Positions 1 to 9,342 of a stretch of DNA of 64,000 nucleotides are shown piece by piece. The stretch covers positions 1,185,798 to 1,249,797 of the forward strand of contig NZ_JABEKV010000002.1 of the NCBI RefSeq assembly GCF_013283645.1, read 5' to 3'. This DNA is from Sinorhizobium psoraleae (lineage in GTDB: Bacteria; Pseudomonadota; Alphaproteobacteria; Rhizobiales; Rhizobiaceae). The notes under the pieces were generated by a model. That model did not search any database, was not told the DNA's origin, and saw only the letters and a program-made list of their open reading frames with translations. Position 1 is the stretch's first letter. Every line of letters begins with the position of its first letter. Position numbers and translations under genes: made by a program.

Positions 1-329
1 AGCTGCCACCGCTCGTCGGCCACTTTTCCCCGGGCGAAGACCTGGCCTTCCTCACCCTCCCCGAGCGGACGACCGAAGCGCTCGCGAACTATGTCGGCGC
101 AATCGCCGTCAACCGCCGCGAAGGGCTCATCGGCCTGACTTCCCCGAAAGGCAATGTCGCCGTTACGCTCGATGCCCGGACGGGCTCCGTTTTGAAGCAA
201 GAAGTCATCGCCGAGGCCGCAGGCGTCGCCGCGGCCGCGCACGGATTCGCCGTTTCCTCGTATGACGGGCGCTTCAAGGAGCGCAAAAGCGCCGTTGCCT
301 GGGACCAGCATATCGTCAGATTGGGATAG
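1..329 (+). CDS. DUF1513 family protein, C-terminal part
   Basis: The window opens inside this gene; only the last ~109 codons are present (reading frame begins at base 3, stop TAG at 327-329). The tail carries the features of the DUF1513 family: a stretch reading ALANYVGAIAVNRREGLIGL, then SSYDGRF and a terminal AWDQHIVRLG. Family members are secreted proteins often encoded with imelysin-type and di-haem peroxidase-like genes in periplasmic iron-uptake loci of rhizobia. That partner context would lie outside the window, so the iron role is inference. The next gene is convergent, 6 bp away. Confidence 0.75.
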   Translation, partial: LPPLVGHFSPGEDLAFLTLPERTTEALANYVGAIAVNRREGLIGLTSPKGNVAVTLDARTGSVLKQEVIAEAAGVAAAAHGFAVSSYDGRFKERKSAVAWDQHIVRLG

Positions 330-335
330 CCGCGA

Positions 336-899
336 TCACATCGCGGCATTCCCGGCGCCGGAAAGCGCTGTGAGATCGTCCCAGCGATAGGCGACCTGAT
401 CGTAGATTTCTCCGCCGACGCTGACGCGCCCTCGACCGACGACGCGGGCACCGAGCCGTTCATAAAAAGCGCGGTTCGGATTGTCGGCCAGCACCCAGGC
501 AAAAAGCGACGAGGCGCCCGTGTCCCGGCAATGCCCGGCAATCGTGCGCACGAGCGCAGAGCCGATGCCGGCACCCTGGAACTCCTCCAGGAGATAGAGC
601 GTATAGAGTTCCCGATCGAAGGCCGGCGGCATCGAACGCGCCCGCCCGTAGCTCGCCAGGCCGATGACCTTCTTGGTGGCCATGTCGACTGCGACGGTGT
701 GGAAAACGCCTGCGGCGCGCATCCGGCGCGCATGCCGGATCGCCTGATCCTCGACTGTCATCGCATCGAGATACGCATCGGAAATGAGCCCGCGAAACGT
801 CGACCGCCAGGTTTCGACGAGCACTGACGCCATCATCAGGACATCGTCGCGGACGGCCGGTCGGATTTCAATGCGTCTGATGTTCCTCATTGTAGACAT
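336..899 (-). CDS. GNAT family N-acetyltransferase
   Basis: A 187-residue protein of the GCN5-related acetyltransferase fold. The acetyl-CoA pyrophosphate loop is visible as EEFQGAGIGSALV (Q/R-x-x-G-x-G/A type), followed by the usual ADNPNRAFYERLGARVVGRG segment in which the family has its C-terminal N-x-x-A-x-x-x-Y-x-x-x-G-F signature. The frame is open further upstream to 1028, but that extension is low in family features. The ATG at 899 (or the ATG three codons later) precedes the first conserved strand, so the short start is preferred. No substrate can be assigned. Convergent with the DUF1513 gene. Confidence 0.8.
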   Translation of the reverse strand: MSTMRNIRRIEIRPAVRDDVLMMASVLVETWRSTFRGLISDAYLDAMTVEDQAIRHARRMRAAGVFHTVAVDMATKKVIGLASYGRARSMPPAFDRELYTLYLLEEFQGAGIGSALVRTIAGHCRDTGASSLFAWVLADNPNRAFYERLGARVVGRGRVSVGGEIYDQVAYRWDDLTALSGAGNAAM

Positions 900-1105
900 A
901 TATGGATCAGCAGGGGTTCGCGAAAGCAAGCGCCGGTCCCAATTTGCGCATCTTTTGCCCCGATGCGGTTGAAGCGCGAAAGCTGGCGCCGGCGGTTGCC
1001 CAGCGCGCCGATTTTCCGCGTCGCTCATGCTTGTCCTGCTTCCGCCCGCGTGCCACTGTCGGGCGAAGCGGGCAGTCGGCCCCGCCCTCGGAAAGGCTTC
1101 TTCTA

Positions 1106-1561
1106 TTGATCGACGACAGCGAGCCGCATGATTTTCACGCCCGCATCCGGGAAAGCTTCAACCGCCAGGCGGCGATGCACACCATCGGCGCGGAGTTGAC
1201 GCGCATCGAACAGGGAACGGTAGAGATCGAATTGCCCTTCGACGGCAAGCTCACGCAGCAACACGGCCTGCTGCATGCCGGGGTGATTTCTGCCGCGCTT
1301 GACGCCGCCGGCACCTATGCGGCCTATTCGCTGATCGACCCCGACGCATCGCTGTTGACGATCGAATTCAAGGTGAACCTTCTGTCGCCCGGCCGCGGCG
1401 ACCGCTTTCTTTTCCGCGGCGAGGTGACGAAGCCTGGCACGACAATCATCGTTTCGGATGGGCGGGGCTATGCCATACGCCCGGACGGTCCGGCAAAGCT
1501 GATCGCATCGATGACGGGCACCATGATGGTGGTGCGCGGACGCGAGGGGATCGAGGGATGA
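1106..1561 (+). CDS. PaaI-type hotdog thioesterase
   Basis: A 151-residue hotdog-fold acyl-CoA thioesterase. The PaaI-family core is seen in GLLHAGVISAALDAAGTYAA (the HxGxxxxxxD/E-type loop carrying catalytic residues) followed by TIEFKVNLLSPGRGD. The start is taken as TTG at 1106, placed about nine bases after a GAAAGG ribosome site; the open frame runs further upstream to 902 but that part has no family character. Its stop overlaps the ATG of the next gene (ATGA at 1558-1561), so the two are translationally coupled. Substrate unknown; the family hydrolyses (hydroxy)phenylacetyl-CoA and similar thioesters. Confidence 0.8.
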   Translation: MIDDSEPHDFHARIRESFNRQAAMHTIGAELTRIEQGTVEIELPFDGKLTQQHGLLHAGVISAALDAAGTYAAYSLIDPDASLLTIEFKVNLLSPGRGDRFLFRGEVTKPGTTIIVSDGRGYAIRPDGPAKLIASMTGTMMVVRGREGIEG

Positions 1562-2196
1562 GCTTTGAACTGAAGTCCGTGGCCGGCAGGAAGATCCTCT
1601 ACGTGATGGCGGTCGACGCGGAATATGGGCCAAGTCTGCGCGCCCGGATTGCACCGCTGATGACTGGCGTCGGCCCGGTCGAAGCCGCCGTCACATTGAC
1701 GCGGACGCTCGCCAGGCTCGATGGCGGCAATAATCTGCCCGATCTCGTCGTTTCGCTGGGCTCGGCGGGGTCCGCCACGCTCGAACAGACCGAAGTCTAC
1801 CAGGCGACCTCAGTCGGCTATCGCGACATGGACGCGTCCGTGCTGGGTTTCGAGAAGGGGGCAACGCCGTTCCTCGATCTGCCCGCCGTCGTCGACCTGC
1901 CCCTACGCATTCCGGGCGTAAGGGAGGCGCGGCTTTCGACCGGCGCCAATATCGTCTCGGGAAAGACCTATGACGGGATAGACGCCGACATGGTCGAGAT
2001 GGAGACCTTCGCGGTCCTGCGTGCCTGCCAATCCTTCGGCCGGCCGCTGATCGGGCTGCGCGGCATTTCAGACGGAAAGGCTGAACTCAAGCACGTCGAC
2101 GACTGGACCGAATATCTGCACGTGATCGACGAGAAGCTGGCCGCGGCGATCGACAGGCTGGAAGCGGCAATGGAAACCGGTGAAATCAGGCTCTGA
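1558..2196 (+). CDS. 5'-methylthioadenosine/S-adenosylhomocysteine nucleosidase family protein
   Basis: A 212-residue purine-nucleoside phosphorylase/MTAN-fold protein. Such enzymes cleave the glycosidic bond of methylthioadenosine or S-adenosylhomocysteine, releasing adenine in the methionine salvage and activated methyl cycles. Signs are VMAVDAEYG near the N-terminus (general E/D position), LMTGVGPVEAA (phosphate/purine loop), VVSLGSAGSA, DMVEMETFAV (the ribose-binding M-E-x-E-like motif) and GLRGISDGK (catalytic SD). Overlaps the thioesterase gene by 4 bp and is probably co-transcribed with it. The protein is slightly shorter than E. coli MTAN (232 aa). Substrate specificity cannot be read from sequence. 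Confidence 0.85.
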   Translation: MSFELKSVAGRKILYVMAVDAEYGPSLRARIAPLMTGVGPVEAAVTLTRTLARLDGGNNLPDLVVSLGSAGSATLEQTEVYQATSVGYRDMDASVLGFEKGATPFLDLPAVVDLPLRIPGVREARLSTGANIVSGKTYDGIDADMVEMETFAVLRACQSFGRPLIGLRGISDGKAELKHVDDWTEYLHVIDEKLAAAIDRLEAAMETGEIRL

Positions 2197-2309
2197 AGGC
2201 CCTAAATTGTCGGGGTGCAATGTAATCGTTGCACTGATCCCGGGCTTTGATTAAAGGCTCGCCATGATTAAGGGGCAGGACCTGACCCCAGCTCGTTTGA
2301 AGGCCCGAC

Positions 2310-3872
<1,563 letters not shown>

Positions 3873-4039
3873 TTCAGGCCTGTCCGGCCGTATCCGGTTC
3901 TGCGCCAGAGCACGCCACAACGTGCTGATATAAAATAAAGTGCTTCCTATCGGCACCTATCGACGGGCATAGAGTCAATCTAGCGAAGGGTCACAAGTCG
4001 CATCGTGTCGGGGACGGCACTTCGCGGGAGGACGATCGG

Positions 4040-4054
4040 ATGCACCTGACATGA
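4040..4054 (+). other. Four-codon upstream ORF (MHLT)
   Basis: A minimal open frame ATG-CAC-CTG-ACA-TGA sits seven bases after a GGAGGA ribosome site (4027-4032). Its stop overlaps the ATG of the next gene (ATGA at 4051-4054). The main ATG is too far (about 18 bases) from this ribosome site for ordinary initiation, so translation may reach it by termination-reinitiation. This is seen in sequence; function is inferred. Confidence 0.4.
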
Positions 4055-4713
4055 GCACGACTCCTCGCCGCAGCACCACTGGTCTGCGGCAATTTCTGGA
4101 TCTTGAGCAGCAGCGCAATTGGATAGAAGGCAAGACGAACCTGCACGACGCCGACGAGCGTTCGGAGTCCCTAGAACAGCGGTTCAAGTACGTCGCGCGG
4201 TTTCAAAAGCTGCTTCGTCACCCGCAAGCACAAGAAGTTCTGGAGATTCTGAGGCTCTACGGCCAAAACTGCATCCCTATCCCGCGCAAGACCGAGCGTC
4301 ACTACTGGTCAGTTTCTTGTCTGCCGTCGACCTCCGACAAGCCGCTTGTCCGCGTTAATGCGAGCTGGATGGAGCTTTTCACGCTCTATGCGGACGGCGA
4401 GGGCATCCGTGCCAGATTCCTGGTGCATCTTTCGGATTTCACGATGGACCAGTCACCCGCGCAGGGCCACGTGGACGAGCCCTTTCTCGAGCACTGCGTC
4501 ACGACGCCAGAAGACGTCGGTTATTTCTTCCCGCGCGGCGAGGACATTTTTGGCATCAATGTGCGGGCCTCGGGCTCTATCCGCAAATTCCTCGCGACCG
4601 GCCGCGTGTTGCGCGCCATTCGGACTTTCAATCTGACGCACATGAACCGAGGTCGGAACGCCTACCAGGCGAGCCACTGCTACAGCCTGGCGGATCACAT
4701 TCTGGAAGGTTGA
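4051..4713 (+). CDS. Uncharacterised protein, 220 aa
   Basis: I do not recognise this protein. It is soluble-looking, without signal peptide or membrane segment. The first ~70 residues are charged and helical (FLDLEQQRNWIEG, RFKYVARFQKLLRHPQAQEVLEIL). The remainder looks like mixed alpha/beta with aromatic strands (HYWSVSCL, WMELFTLYADGEG) and ends in a basic stretch with TFNLTHMNRGRNAYQASHCY. It lies alone between guaA and a convergent TetR gene, at the place where islands integrate after guaA. Its codon use is somewhat less biased than that of guaA. The start depends on the MHLT micro-ORF described separately. Confidence 0.7.
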   Translation: MSTTPRRSTTGLRQFLDLEQQRNWIEGKTNLHDADERSESLEQRFKYVARFQKLLRHPQAQEVLEILRLYGQNCIPIPRKTERHYWSVSCLPSTSDKPLVRVNASWMELFTLYADGEGIRARFLVHLSDFTMDQSPAQGHVDEPFLEHCVTTPEDVGYFFPRGEDIFGINVRASGSIRKFLATGRVLRAIRTFNLTHMNRGRNAYQASHCYSLADHILEG

Positions 4714-4860
4714 ACGGCTCCGGGATGCGCGCCACGCTGGCGACGTTGCCGGATCGCTCCAACGTCCTGGCCGCGACGGCTTTTCGCGATCCCTCATCGG
4801 GAAGCAGCCATTCGCGCTCTGCACCTCAACCGTCGAAAAGTTTTATAGCCGGACTGCGAC

Positions 4861-5439
4861 TCAACGGCGGTTCAGCAGTCGGGCCACCGCCTCGCGGACA
4901 AGGGCGGGGATGCTTTCGGGATCATCCAGATAGGCGCTTTCCAGCAAGCCGTCCGATACGGCGACGAGGAGGGAGGCCGTGACCGAAGGAACTGGATCGC
5001 CATCCGCGGCAAGAAGGTCGCGGAGGCTGTCGTGATACCATGAGCGGCGCGCATCAATCGCCTGCCGCACAGGGCTGGTCGGGTCTGGATATTCCGCCGC
5101 CGCGTTGAGGAACGGACACCCCCGCCAGCCCCCCGCGACCACGGCCTCGCTGATGCGCCCCATGATAGCCGCGATCATTTCCCGTGGAGGCTGCTTCGGC
5201 AGCGCTGCCACTGCTGCCCGCCCGAGCCTGTCCTGCTCCTCGATATAGGCGACGACGAGTTCTTCCTTCGACGGAAAATGCTTGTAGAACGTCGCCTTTG
5301 CCACGCCGGCCTCCGCAATAATGCGGTCGATGCCCACGGCATGGATGCCCCCCTCGTAAAAAAGCCGGGTCGCTGTGTCGAGCAAGCGGCGACGCGCGGG
5401 ACTATCGTCAGGGCGGCTATGAGACTTTTTTTCTTTCAT
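4861..5439 (-). CDS. TetR/AcrR family transcriptional regulator
   Basis: A 192-residue TetR-type repressor. Residues ~15-62 form the helix-turn-helix domain: ARRRLLDTATRLFYEGGIHA followed by VGIDRIIAEAGVAKATFYKHFPSKEEL, the classic recognition-helix signature. The remainder is the ligand-binding/dimer domain with a WRGCPFLNAAAEYPDP segment typical of the TetR subgroup that controls small oxidoreductase or NTF2-like genes. It is divergent from a SnoaL-like gene, and the 71-bp intergenic region carries two matching palindromes. It therefore probably represses both itself and that gene. The ligand is unknown. Confidence 0.9.
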   Translation of the reverse strand: MKEKKSHSRPDDSPARRRLLDTATRLFYEGGIHAVGIDRIIAEAGVAKATFYKHFPSKEELVVAYIEEQDRLGRAAVAALPKQPPREMIAAIMGRISEAVVAGGWRGCPFLNAAAEYPDPTSPVRQAIDARRSWYHDSLRDLLAADGDPVPSVTASLLVAVSDGLLESAYLDDPESIPALVREAVARLLNRR

Positions 5440-5451
5440 CGCTTGCCTCTA

Positions 5452-5495
5452 ACAGACAGGTCTGTATATTACAAGAAGAAGACAGACCTGTCTGT
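5452..5495. promoter_or_regulatory. Twin TetR operators between divergent genes
   Basis: Two 14-bp sites, ACAGACAGGTCTGT at 5452-5465 and ACAGACCTGTCTGT at 5482-5495, are reverse complements of each other. Each is itself a palindrome ACAGAC-N2-GTCTGT. Their centres are 30 bp apart, about three DNA turns. They fill the gap between the TetR gene and the SnoaL-like gene, the second site ending just before its GGAGGG ribosome site. Binding by the neighbouring TetR protein is inferred from position. Confidence 0.8.
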
Positions 5496-5510
5496 ATATA
5501 GGAGGGCATC

Positions 5511-5888
5511 ATGCGATCGAGAGAAACATCCGAAATCATCCGCCGGTTTAACCAGGCGTTTCAGGAGCACAATCCTGCGCTCCTCGAAGACCTGGTCGCG
5601 CCGGATTGCGTCATGGAGTCGATCCAGCCGGCGCCGGAAGGCACCCGCTACGAAGGCTACGATGTGAATCTGGCGTTCTGGCAGGGCATGGCGGCCGACC
5701 GCGTCAACCACTTCGAGGTGGAAGACACCTTTGTGATGGGCGACCGCGCCAACATCCGCTGGCGCTTCCATTTCGGCGACGGTGGCTCGATCCGCGGCGT
5801 CAGCCTGATCCGTGTCCATAACGGCCGGATCGTGGAGGCTTTGGCTTATGCCAAAACACCCGGTCAGTCGGCTCCCCTGCCTGAGTGA
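5511..5888 (+). CDS. SnoaL-like / NTF2-fold protein
   Basis: A 125-residue protein of the SnoaL-like polyketide-cyclase/NTF2 superfamily, a small cone-shaped alpha+beta fold used by isomerases, cyclases and binding proteins. The family pattern is clear: an N-terminal helix (SEIIRRFNQAFQEHNPALLED), VAPDCVMES, YEGYDVNLAFW, then strands with IRWRFHF and IRGVSLIRVHNGRIVEALAY. A strong GGAGGG ribosome site precedes ATG 5511. It is the probable target of the divergent TetR. The gene at 6040 is a related paralogue. The catalytic role is unknown. Confidence 0.8.
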   Translation: MRSRETSEIIRRFNQAFQEHNPALLEDLVAPDCVMESIQPAPEGTRYEGYDVNLAFWQGMAADRVNHFEVEDTFVMGDRANIRWRFHFGDGGSIRGVSLIRVHNGRIVEALAYAKTPGQSAPLPE

Positions 5889-5955
5889 CCGCTGCATGTG
5901 GCTGCGTCATCCGCGGCACGGATGACAAGGCAAGTGTGAGTTGCAAGCACCGTCT

Positions 5956-6027
5956 TTCTTTTGTTCAACCGGAGCCTCGTTCATCACCGGCCACACGCTC
6001 GGGATCAACGGCGGCACCATGGCTCAA
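5956..6027 (+). pseudogene. Relic of a short-chain dehydrogenase C-terminus
   Basis: In the frame that runs into the second SnoaL gene, the translation reads FFCSTGASFITGHTLGINGG and then TMAQ. This is the C-terminal signature of classical short-chain dehydrogenases (S-x-F-I-T-G-x-x-L-x-V-D-G-G). Nothing resembling the catalytic YxxxK or the N-terminal TGxxxGIG motif is present upstream, so only about 24 codons of the former gene remain. This suggests a deletion that removed most of an SDR gene between the two SnoaL genes. Confidence 0.6.
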
Positions 6028-6039
6028 TGTGGTGGGAAA

Positions 6040-6405
6040 ATGACCGCTGATAGCAAAGTCACCCGCGAAATCATGGAACGCTTCAACAGCGCCTTTGAGG
6101 CGCACCGCCCCGAAGACCTCGACGACCTGATTGGCGAGGGCTGCGCTCTCGAGAATACGGCGCCCGCTCCGGATGGAGCGCGTTACGAAGGACGTGAGGC
6201 ATGCCTCAACTTCTGGAAGGGAATCGCATCCTCCGCGGACCTTGCTTTTGAAGCGGAGGAGATTTGGGCCTGCGAGGACCGCGGGATCATCCGCTGGCAG
6301 CTCCGCTGGAGCGAGCGCGAAGCTGACCGGGTTCGAGGCGTCAACGTCATGCGCGTTCGGGACGGAAAGATCGTCGAAGCACAGGGATATGTAAAGGGAC
6401 CATAG
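6040..6405 (+). CDS. SnoaL-like / NTF2-fold protein, second copy
   Basis: A 121-residue SnoaL-like protein related to the gene at 5511: VTREIMERFNSAFEAHRPED versus SEIIRRFNQAFQEHNPALLE, then APDGARYEGREACLNFW, IIRWQLRW and VRGVNVMRVRDGKIVEA. The start is taken at ATG 6040, where homology to the first copy begins. The frame is open upstream to 5941, but that part is the SDR relic and could only be expressed as a fusion. Its last 59 bases overlap, tail to tail, the end of the MFS gene on the other strand. Function unknown. Confidence 0.75.
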   Translation: MTADSKVTREIMERFNSAFEAHRPEDLDDLIGEGCALENTAPAPDGARYEGREACLNFWKGIASSADLAFEAEEIWACEDRGIIRWQLRWSEREADRVRGVNVMRVRDGKIVEAQGYVKGP

Positions 6406-8008
6406 GGATCGAGGGACGCAAGCGCCGCGCAGCGCGCACTTTCGCATATCGGGAGAGTCCGATCTTGATGGCGACCAGCACAGGCGCGGCGATGACGAAG
6501 AGCAGGGCGACTGCGTTGAACGCGGTGTCGAACGCGATCACGGTGGACTGGCCTGTGACGACCCTGCCGAGCAGGCTCGTTGCTGCTCGGCCGGCGGCCG
6601 CGGCGTCCAACCCTCGCGCCGCGAGCATGGCTGCCGTCTTCGTCAGCCGCTCGCCGACCGCGGGGCCTCCGGCAGTGACGTTGGCTCCAAGGACCGCGAC
6701 ATTGGCGGCGACGTTATGGTCGATCAGTGTCTGGAGTGCGGCGACCCCGATAAGACCACCAAGCTGACGACCCGTATTGAAGAGACCTATCCCGGAGGCG
6801 AGATTTCGGCTGTTGAGGTTGCTGAAGGCGATCAGCGTGATCGATAGAAACAGGAATCCAAGACCGAAGCCGCGCAACAGGATCGCTGCCATCATGTCGT
6901 CCGCGCCGCTTTCGCTGGTCGATCCGGACAGCATCCACATCGCAGCCATGATCATCAGGATTCCGAAGGGCACCGTGGCGACTGGAGGGACGCGGCGGAC
7001 CTGCACGAGAAAGGCCGCAACGAGGAGCGAGCCGATAAAAAGCGCGCCACTTGGCAACAGCAGTTGGCCGGCGTCGGTGGGCGTGAACGCGAGGACGGAC
7101 ACGGCAAACGACGGGATCAGGAACGCGCTCCCGAACAAAGCGGCGCCGGCGACGAAACTGACGACGAAGGCGAAGCAGAAATCCTCCGATTTGAACAGGG
7201 TGAAGTCGAGCAGACCTTGGCCCTTGGCCAGTACCTGCTGGGCGAGAAATGCCAGCAGCGCGGCTGCACCGACCACGGTCGGCCACAGAATGCGCGGTTC
7301 CTCGAACCAGTCCCATCGGCTGCCCTGGCTGAAGACATAGGTGAGGCAGAAAAGCGCGACGGAGATCAGCGAGAAGCCGATCCAATCAAACGGACGTTGC
7401 GCGGCCTTGGCAAACATCGGGCTGTCCGCAATCAGCAGAACTCCCGCGGCCGCCAAGGCCACCGGAACAATGCTGAAGAAGATCCATGTCCAGGACTGGC
7501 TATCGAGCAACCACCCCTGAAGGGCCGGGGCGATTGTCGCCGGGGCGACAACCGACCCCATGGCAAACAGGGCTTGAAGGATCGGTTGGCGGGATCGCGG
7601 ATAGGCGAAAAAAATGGTCGCCTGGCCGCCGACAAGCAGGATGCCGCCGGAGAAACCCTGAACAAGTCGAAGCGCAATCAGCAGGTCCAGCCGAGCCGTG
7701 ACGGCGGCAATGCCGCACGTCATGCCCATGATGAGCGTTGAGCCGATGATCAGGTTCAGCGGATTGACACGGTTCATCAGCAAGGGGGCGGCCATGAATC
7801 CGATGAGCTTGAGCGCGGTGTATCCGATATCCAGCCAGGCGAACTCATCTGGCGTTGCATAGGTGTCGCCGATGATATCGCCGCGGCCGAGCGAAAGCAC
7901 GGTGCTGGCGATCGCCTCCGTCAGCGTGGCAAGCACTATGCCGGCGACGAGAAGCGCTCCTGTCGCTGGTCTGTCGCGGCTCGGCGCAGTGGCGATGGCT
8001 GTGGTCAT
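6347..8008 (-). CDS. MFS efflux transporter, DHA2 (14-TM) type
   Basis: A 553-residue inner-membrane drug/H+ antiporter of the EmrB/QacA class. Around 14 hydrophobic segments are visible. Motif C-like glycine-rich and conserved sequences include RLVQGFSGGILLVGGQATI and the late GIGLFNTGRQLGGLIGVA that marks the DHA2 family. The second residue block after the start, SLGRGDIIGDTYATPDEFAW, matches the periplasmic loop after TM1. It is the third gene of a minus-strand operon after the HlyD-type adaptor and the nucleotide cyclase. Pump plus adaptor would need an outer-membrane TolC from elsewhere. ATG 8008 has a GAGGGAG ribosome site. Confidence 0.92.
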   Translation of the reverse strand: MTTAIATAPSRDRPATGALLVAGIVLATLTEAIASTVLSLGRGDIIGDTYATPDEFAWLDIGYTALKLIGFMAAPLLMNRVNPLNLIIGSTLIMGMTCGIAAVTARLDLLIALRLVQGFSGGILLVGGQATIFFAYPRSRQPILQALFAMGSVVAPATIAPALQGWLLDSQSWTWIFFSIVPVALAAAGVLLIADSPMFAKAAQRPFDWIGFSLISVALFCLTYVFSQGSRWDWFEEPRILWPTVVGAAALLAFLAQQVLAKGQGLLDFTLFKSEDFCFAFVVSFVAGAALFGSAFLIPSFAVSVLAFTPTDAGQLLLPSGALFIGSLLVAAFLVQVRRVPPVATVPFGILMIMAAMWMLSGSTSESGADDMMAAILLRGFGLGFLFLSITLIAFSNLNSRNLASGIGLFNTGRQLGGLIGVAALQTLIDHNVAANVAVLGANVTAGGPAVGERLTKTAAMLAARGLDAAAAGRAATSLLGRVVTGQSTVIAFDTAFNAVALLFVIAAPVLVAIKIGLSRYAKVRAARRLRPSIPMVPLHIPVLRRSFRPERA

Positions 8009-8065
8009 GAGCCACTCCCTCGATCAATCTCGACATGCACTTCGGCATATTGGAGGCTGGCCTTC

Positions 8066-9325
8066 TTACGTCCCATTTGGAGTCCACCGTTGAGCAAAGC
8101 TGCCAGCGAGCGAATAGAGTTCCGCCGGCTCGACAAATCCCGTGAGTGCATACCGGCCAGCCGTAATCGCCGTTCCGGGATTGAGGAGCATCGCAAATCG
8201 CTTGGACATCAGGAGTGGACGGCTGGTCGCGCTGCATACGGCCTGAATCCGGCTCACCAGATTGACGTCGGGCCCTATCACCGTGAAATCTAGCCGCCGG
8301 CCCGAGCCTATGTTGCCGTAACCGACCTCTCCGTAGTGCAGCGCGATGCCGGCATGGAGTTCAGCATCGGGTGCCGCGAACCGACCCAAGCCTTCCAACG
8401 CACTTAGTGAGCCCTGCAAGGCGGCAGAGCAGGACGCGGCGGGACTATCGCGATGAAAAAAGGCGAGCGCCGCATCGCCCATGAACTTGATCACCTCACC
8501 GCCCGCATCGGCAATTGCCGGCACGACGCGATCGAAGTAGGCGTTGAGAAGTTCGAGCACCCGCTCTGCGGGCAATCGGTTAGACAGCTCCGTGAAGCCA
8601 CGCAGATCACAGAGCATCAATCCGGCCTCAAGCGTTTCGACTTCGCCACGGCGGATGCGGCCCGCCATCACGCGCCGCGCTGTCGTCGCGCCAACATAGG
8701 TATCGAGCAGAGTCAACTCGACTCTCCTGAGAGTGCGCAGCTCGCAGGCATTGCGCAGAGCTGGAACGATCCGGTCCAACGCAGCCAGCTCTGACGGGGC
8801 AAAGCCGATCGGGCATGTCGTCGAGAAGGTTGCGGCACTGACCAGGCCATCGGCGTTGCACAGCGGGACGATGACGAATTCGATGAGACCGCGTCCGTGA
8901 AAGAGGTCCGTATGGACCCATGCTGGGTCGATGGAGCCATCGAGACGCACGATCACTGGCTTGCGCGTCTCCATGACGCGACGGAGCGGGCTGCCTGCGA
9001 AGCCCGGCGAAATTTCGGTGCCGTGCTCCCTGTCCCGAACCTCCACGGCTTCGTTGGGTGCCCAGGCCACGCTGCGGCCGAGAATTTCCGGGTGCAGCGT
9101 TCTCAAATTGAGCGTCAGCCGGTCGATTGGTAAACCGGCCGCTCGGAGGCGCCGTCCGAACCCTGCTGCGAGACCCGCGTCGTCAAGTTCGTGGCATTCA
9201 TCCCCTACCAGCCATTCGATCAGTTCGATCGTGGCCGCCGTACTAATGGAGCCGCCGCTAGCACCGGGCGGCGATCCGGATCTGCCGCATTCTGCGATCA
9301 TCGTTCCGTCTCTTTCCCTCAACAC
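8066..9325 (-). CDS. Class III adenylate/guanylate cyclase
   Basis: A 419-residue soluble protein. Residues ~35-200 form the N-terminal domain found in many rhizobial cyclases; ~230-405 is the class III catalytic domain. Catalytic residues are present: metal aspartates in MLCDLRGFTEL (Asp240) and IKFMGDAALAFF (Asp284), the purine-binding Lys280, and DFTVIGPDVNLVSRIQ with Thr348, Asn355 and Arg359. The Lys/Thr pair favours ATP, so cAMP is the likely product. The frame starts at GTG 9325; ATG 9301 is an alternative. It lies 17 bp after the HlyD gene and 57 bp before the MFS gene, an unusual place for a cyclase. Confidence 0.9.
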   Translation of the reverse strand: MLRERDGTMIAECGRSGSPPGASGGSISTAATIELIEWLVGDECHELDDAGLAAGFGRRLRAAGLPIDRLTLNLRTLHPEILGRSVAWAPNEAVEVRDREHGTEISPGFAGSPLRRVMETRKPVIVRLDGSIDPAWVHTDLFHGRGLIEFVIVPLCNADGLVSAATFSTTCPIGFAPSELAALDRIVPALRNACELRTLRRVELTLLDTYVGATTARRVMAGRIRRGEVETLEAGLMLCDLRGFTELSNRLPAERVLELLNAYFDRVVPAIADAGGEVIKFMGDAALAFFHRDSPAASCSAALQGSLSALEGLGRFAAPDAELHAGIALHYGEVGYGNIGSGRRLDFTVIGPDVNLVSRIQAVCSATSRPLLMSKRFAMLLNPGTAITAGRYALTGFVEPAELYSLAGSFAQRWTPNGT

Positions 9326-9342
9326 GCCGCCGTCACGAGCAA

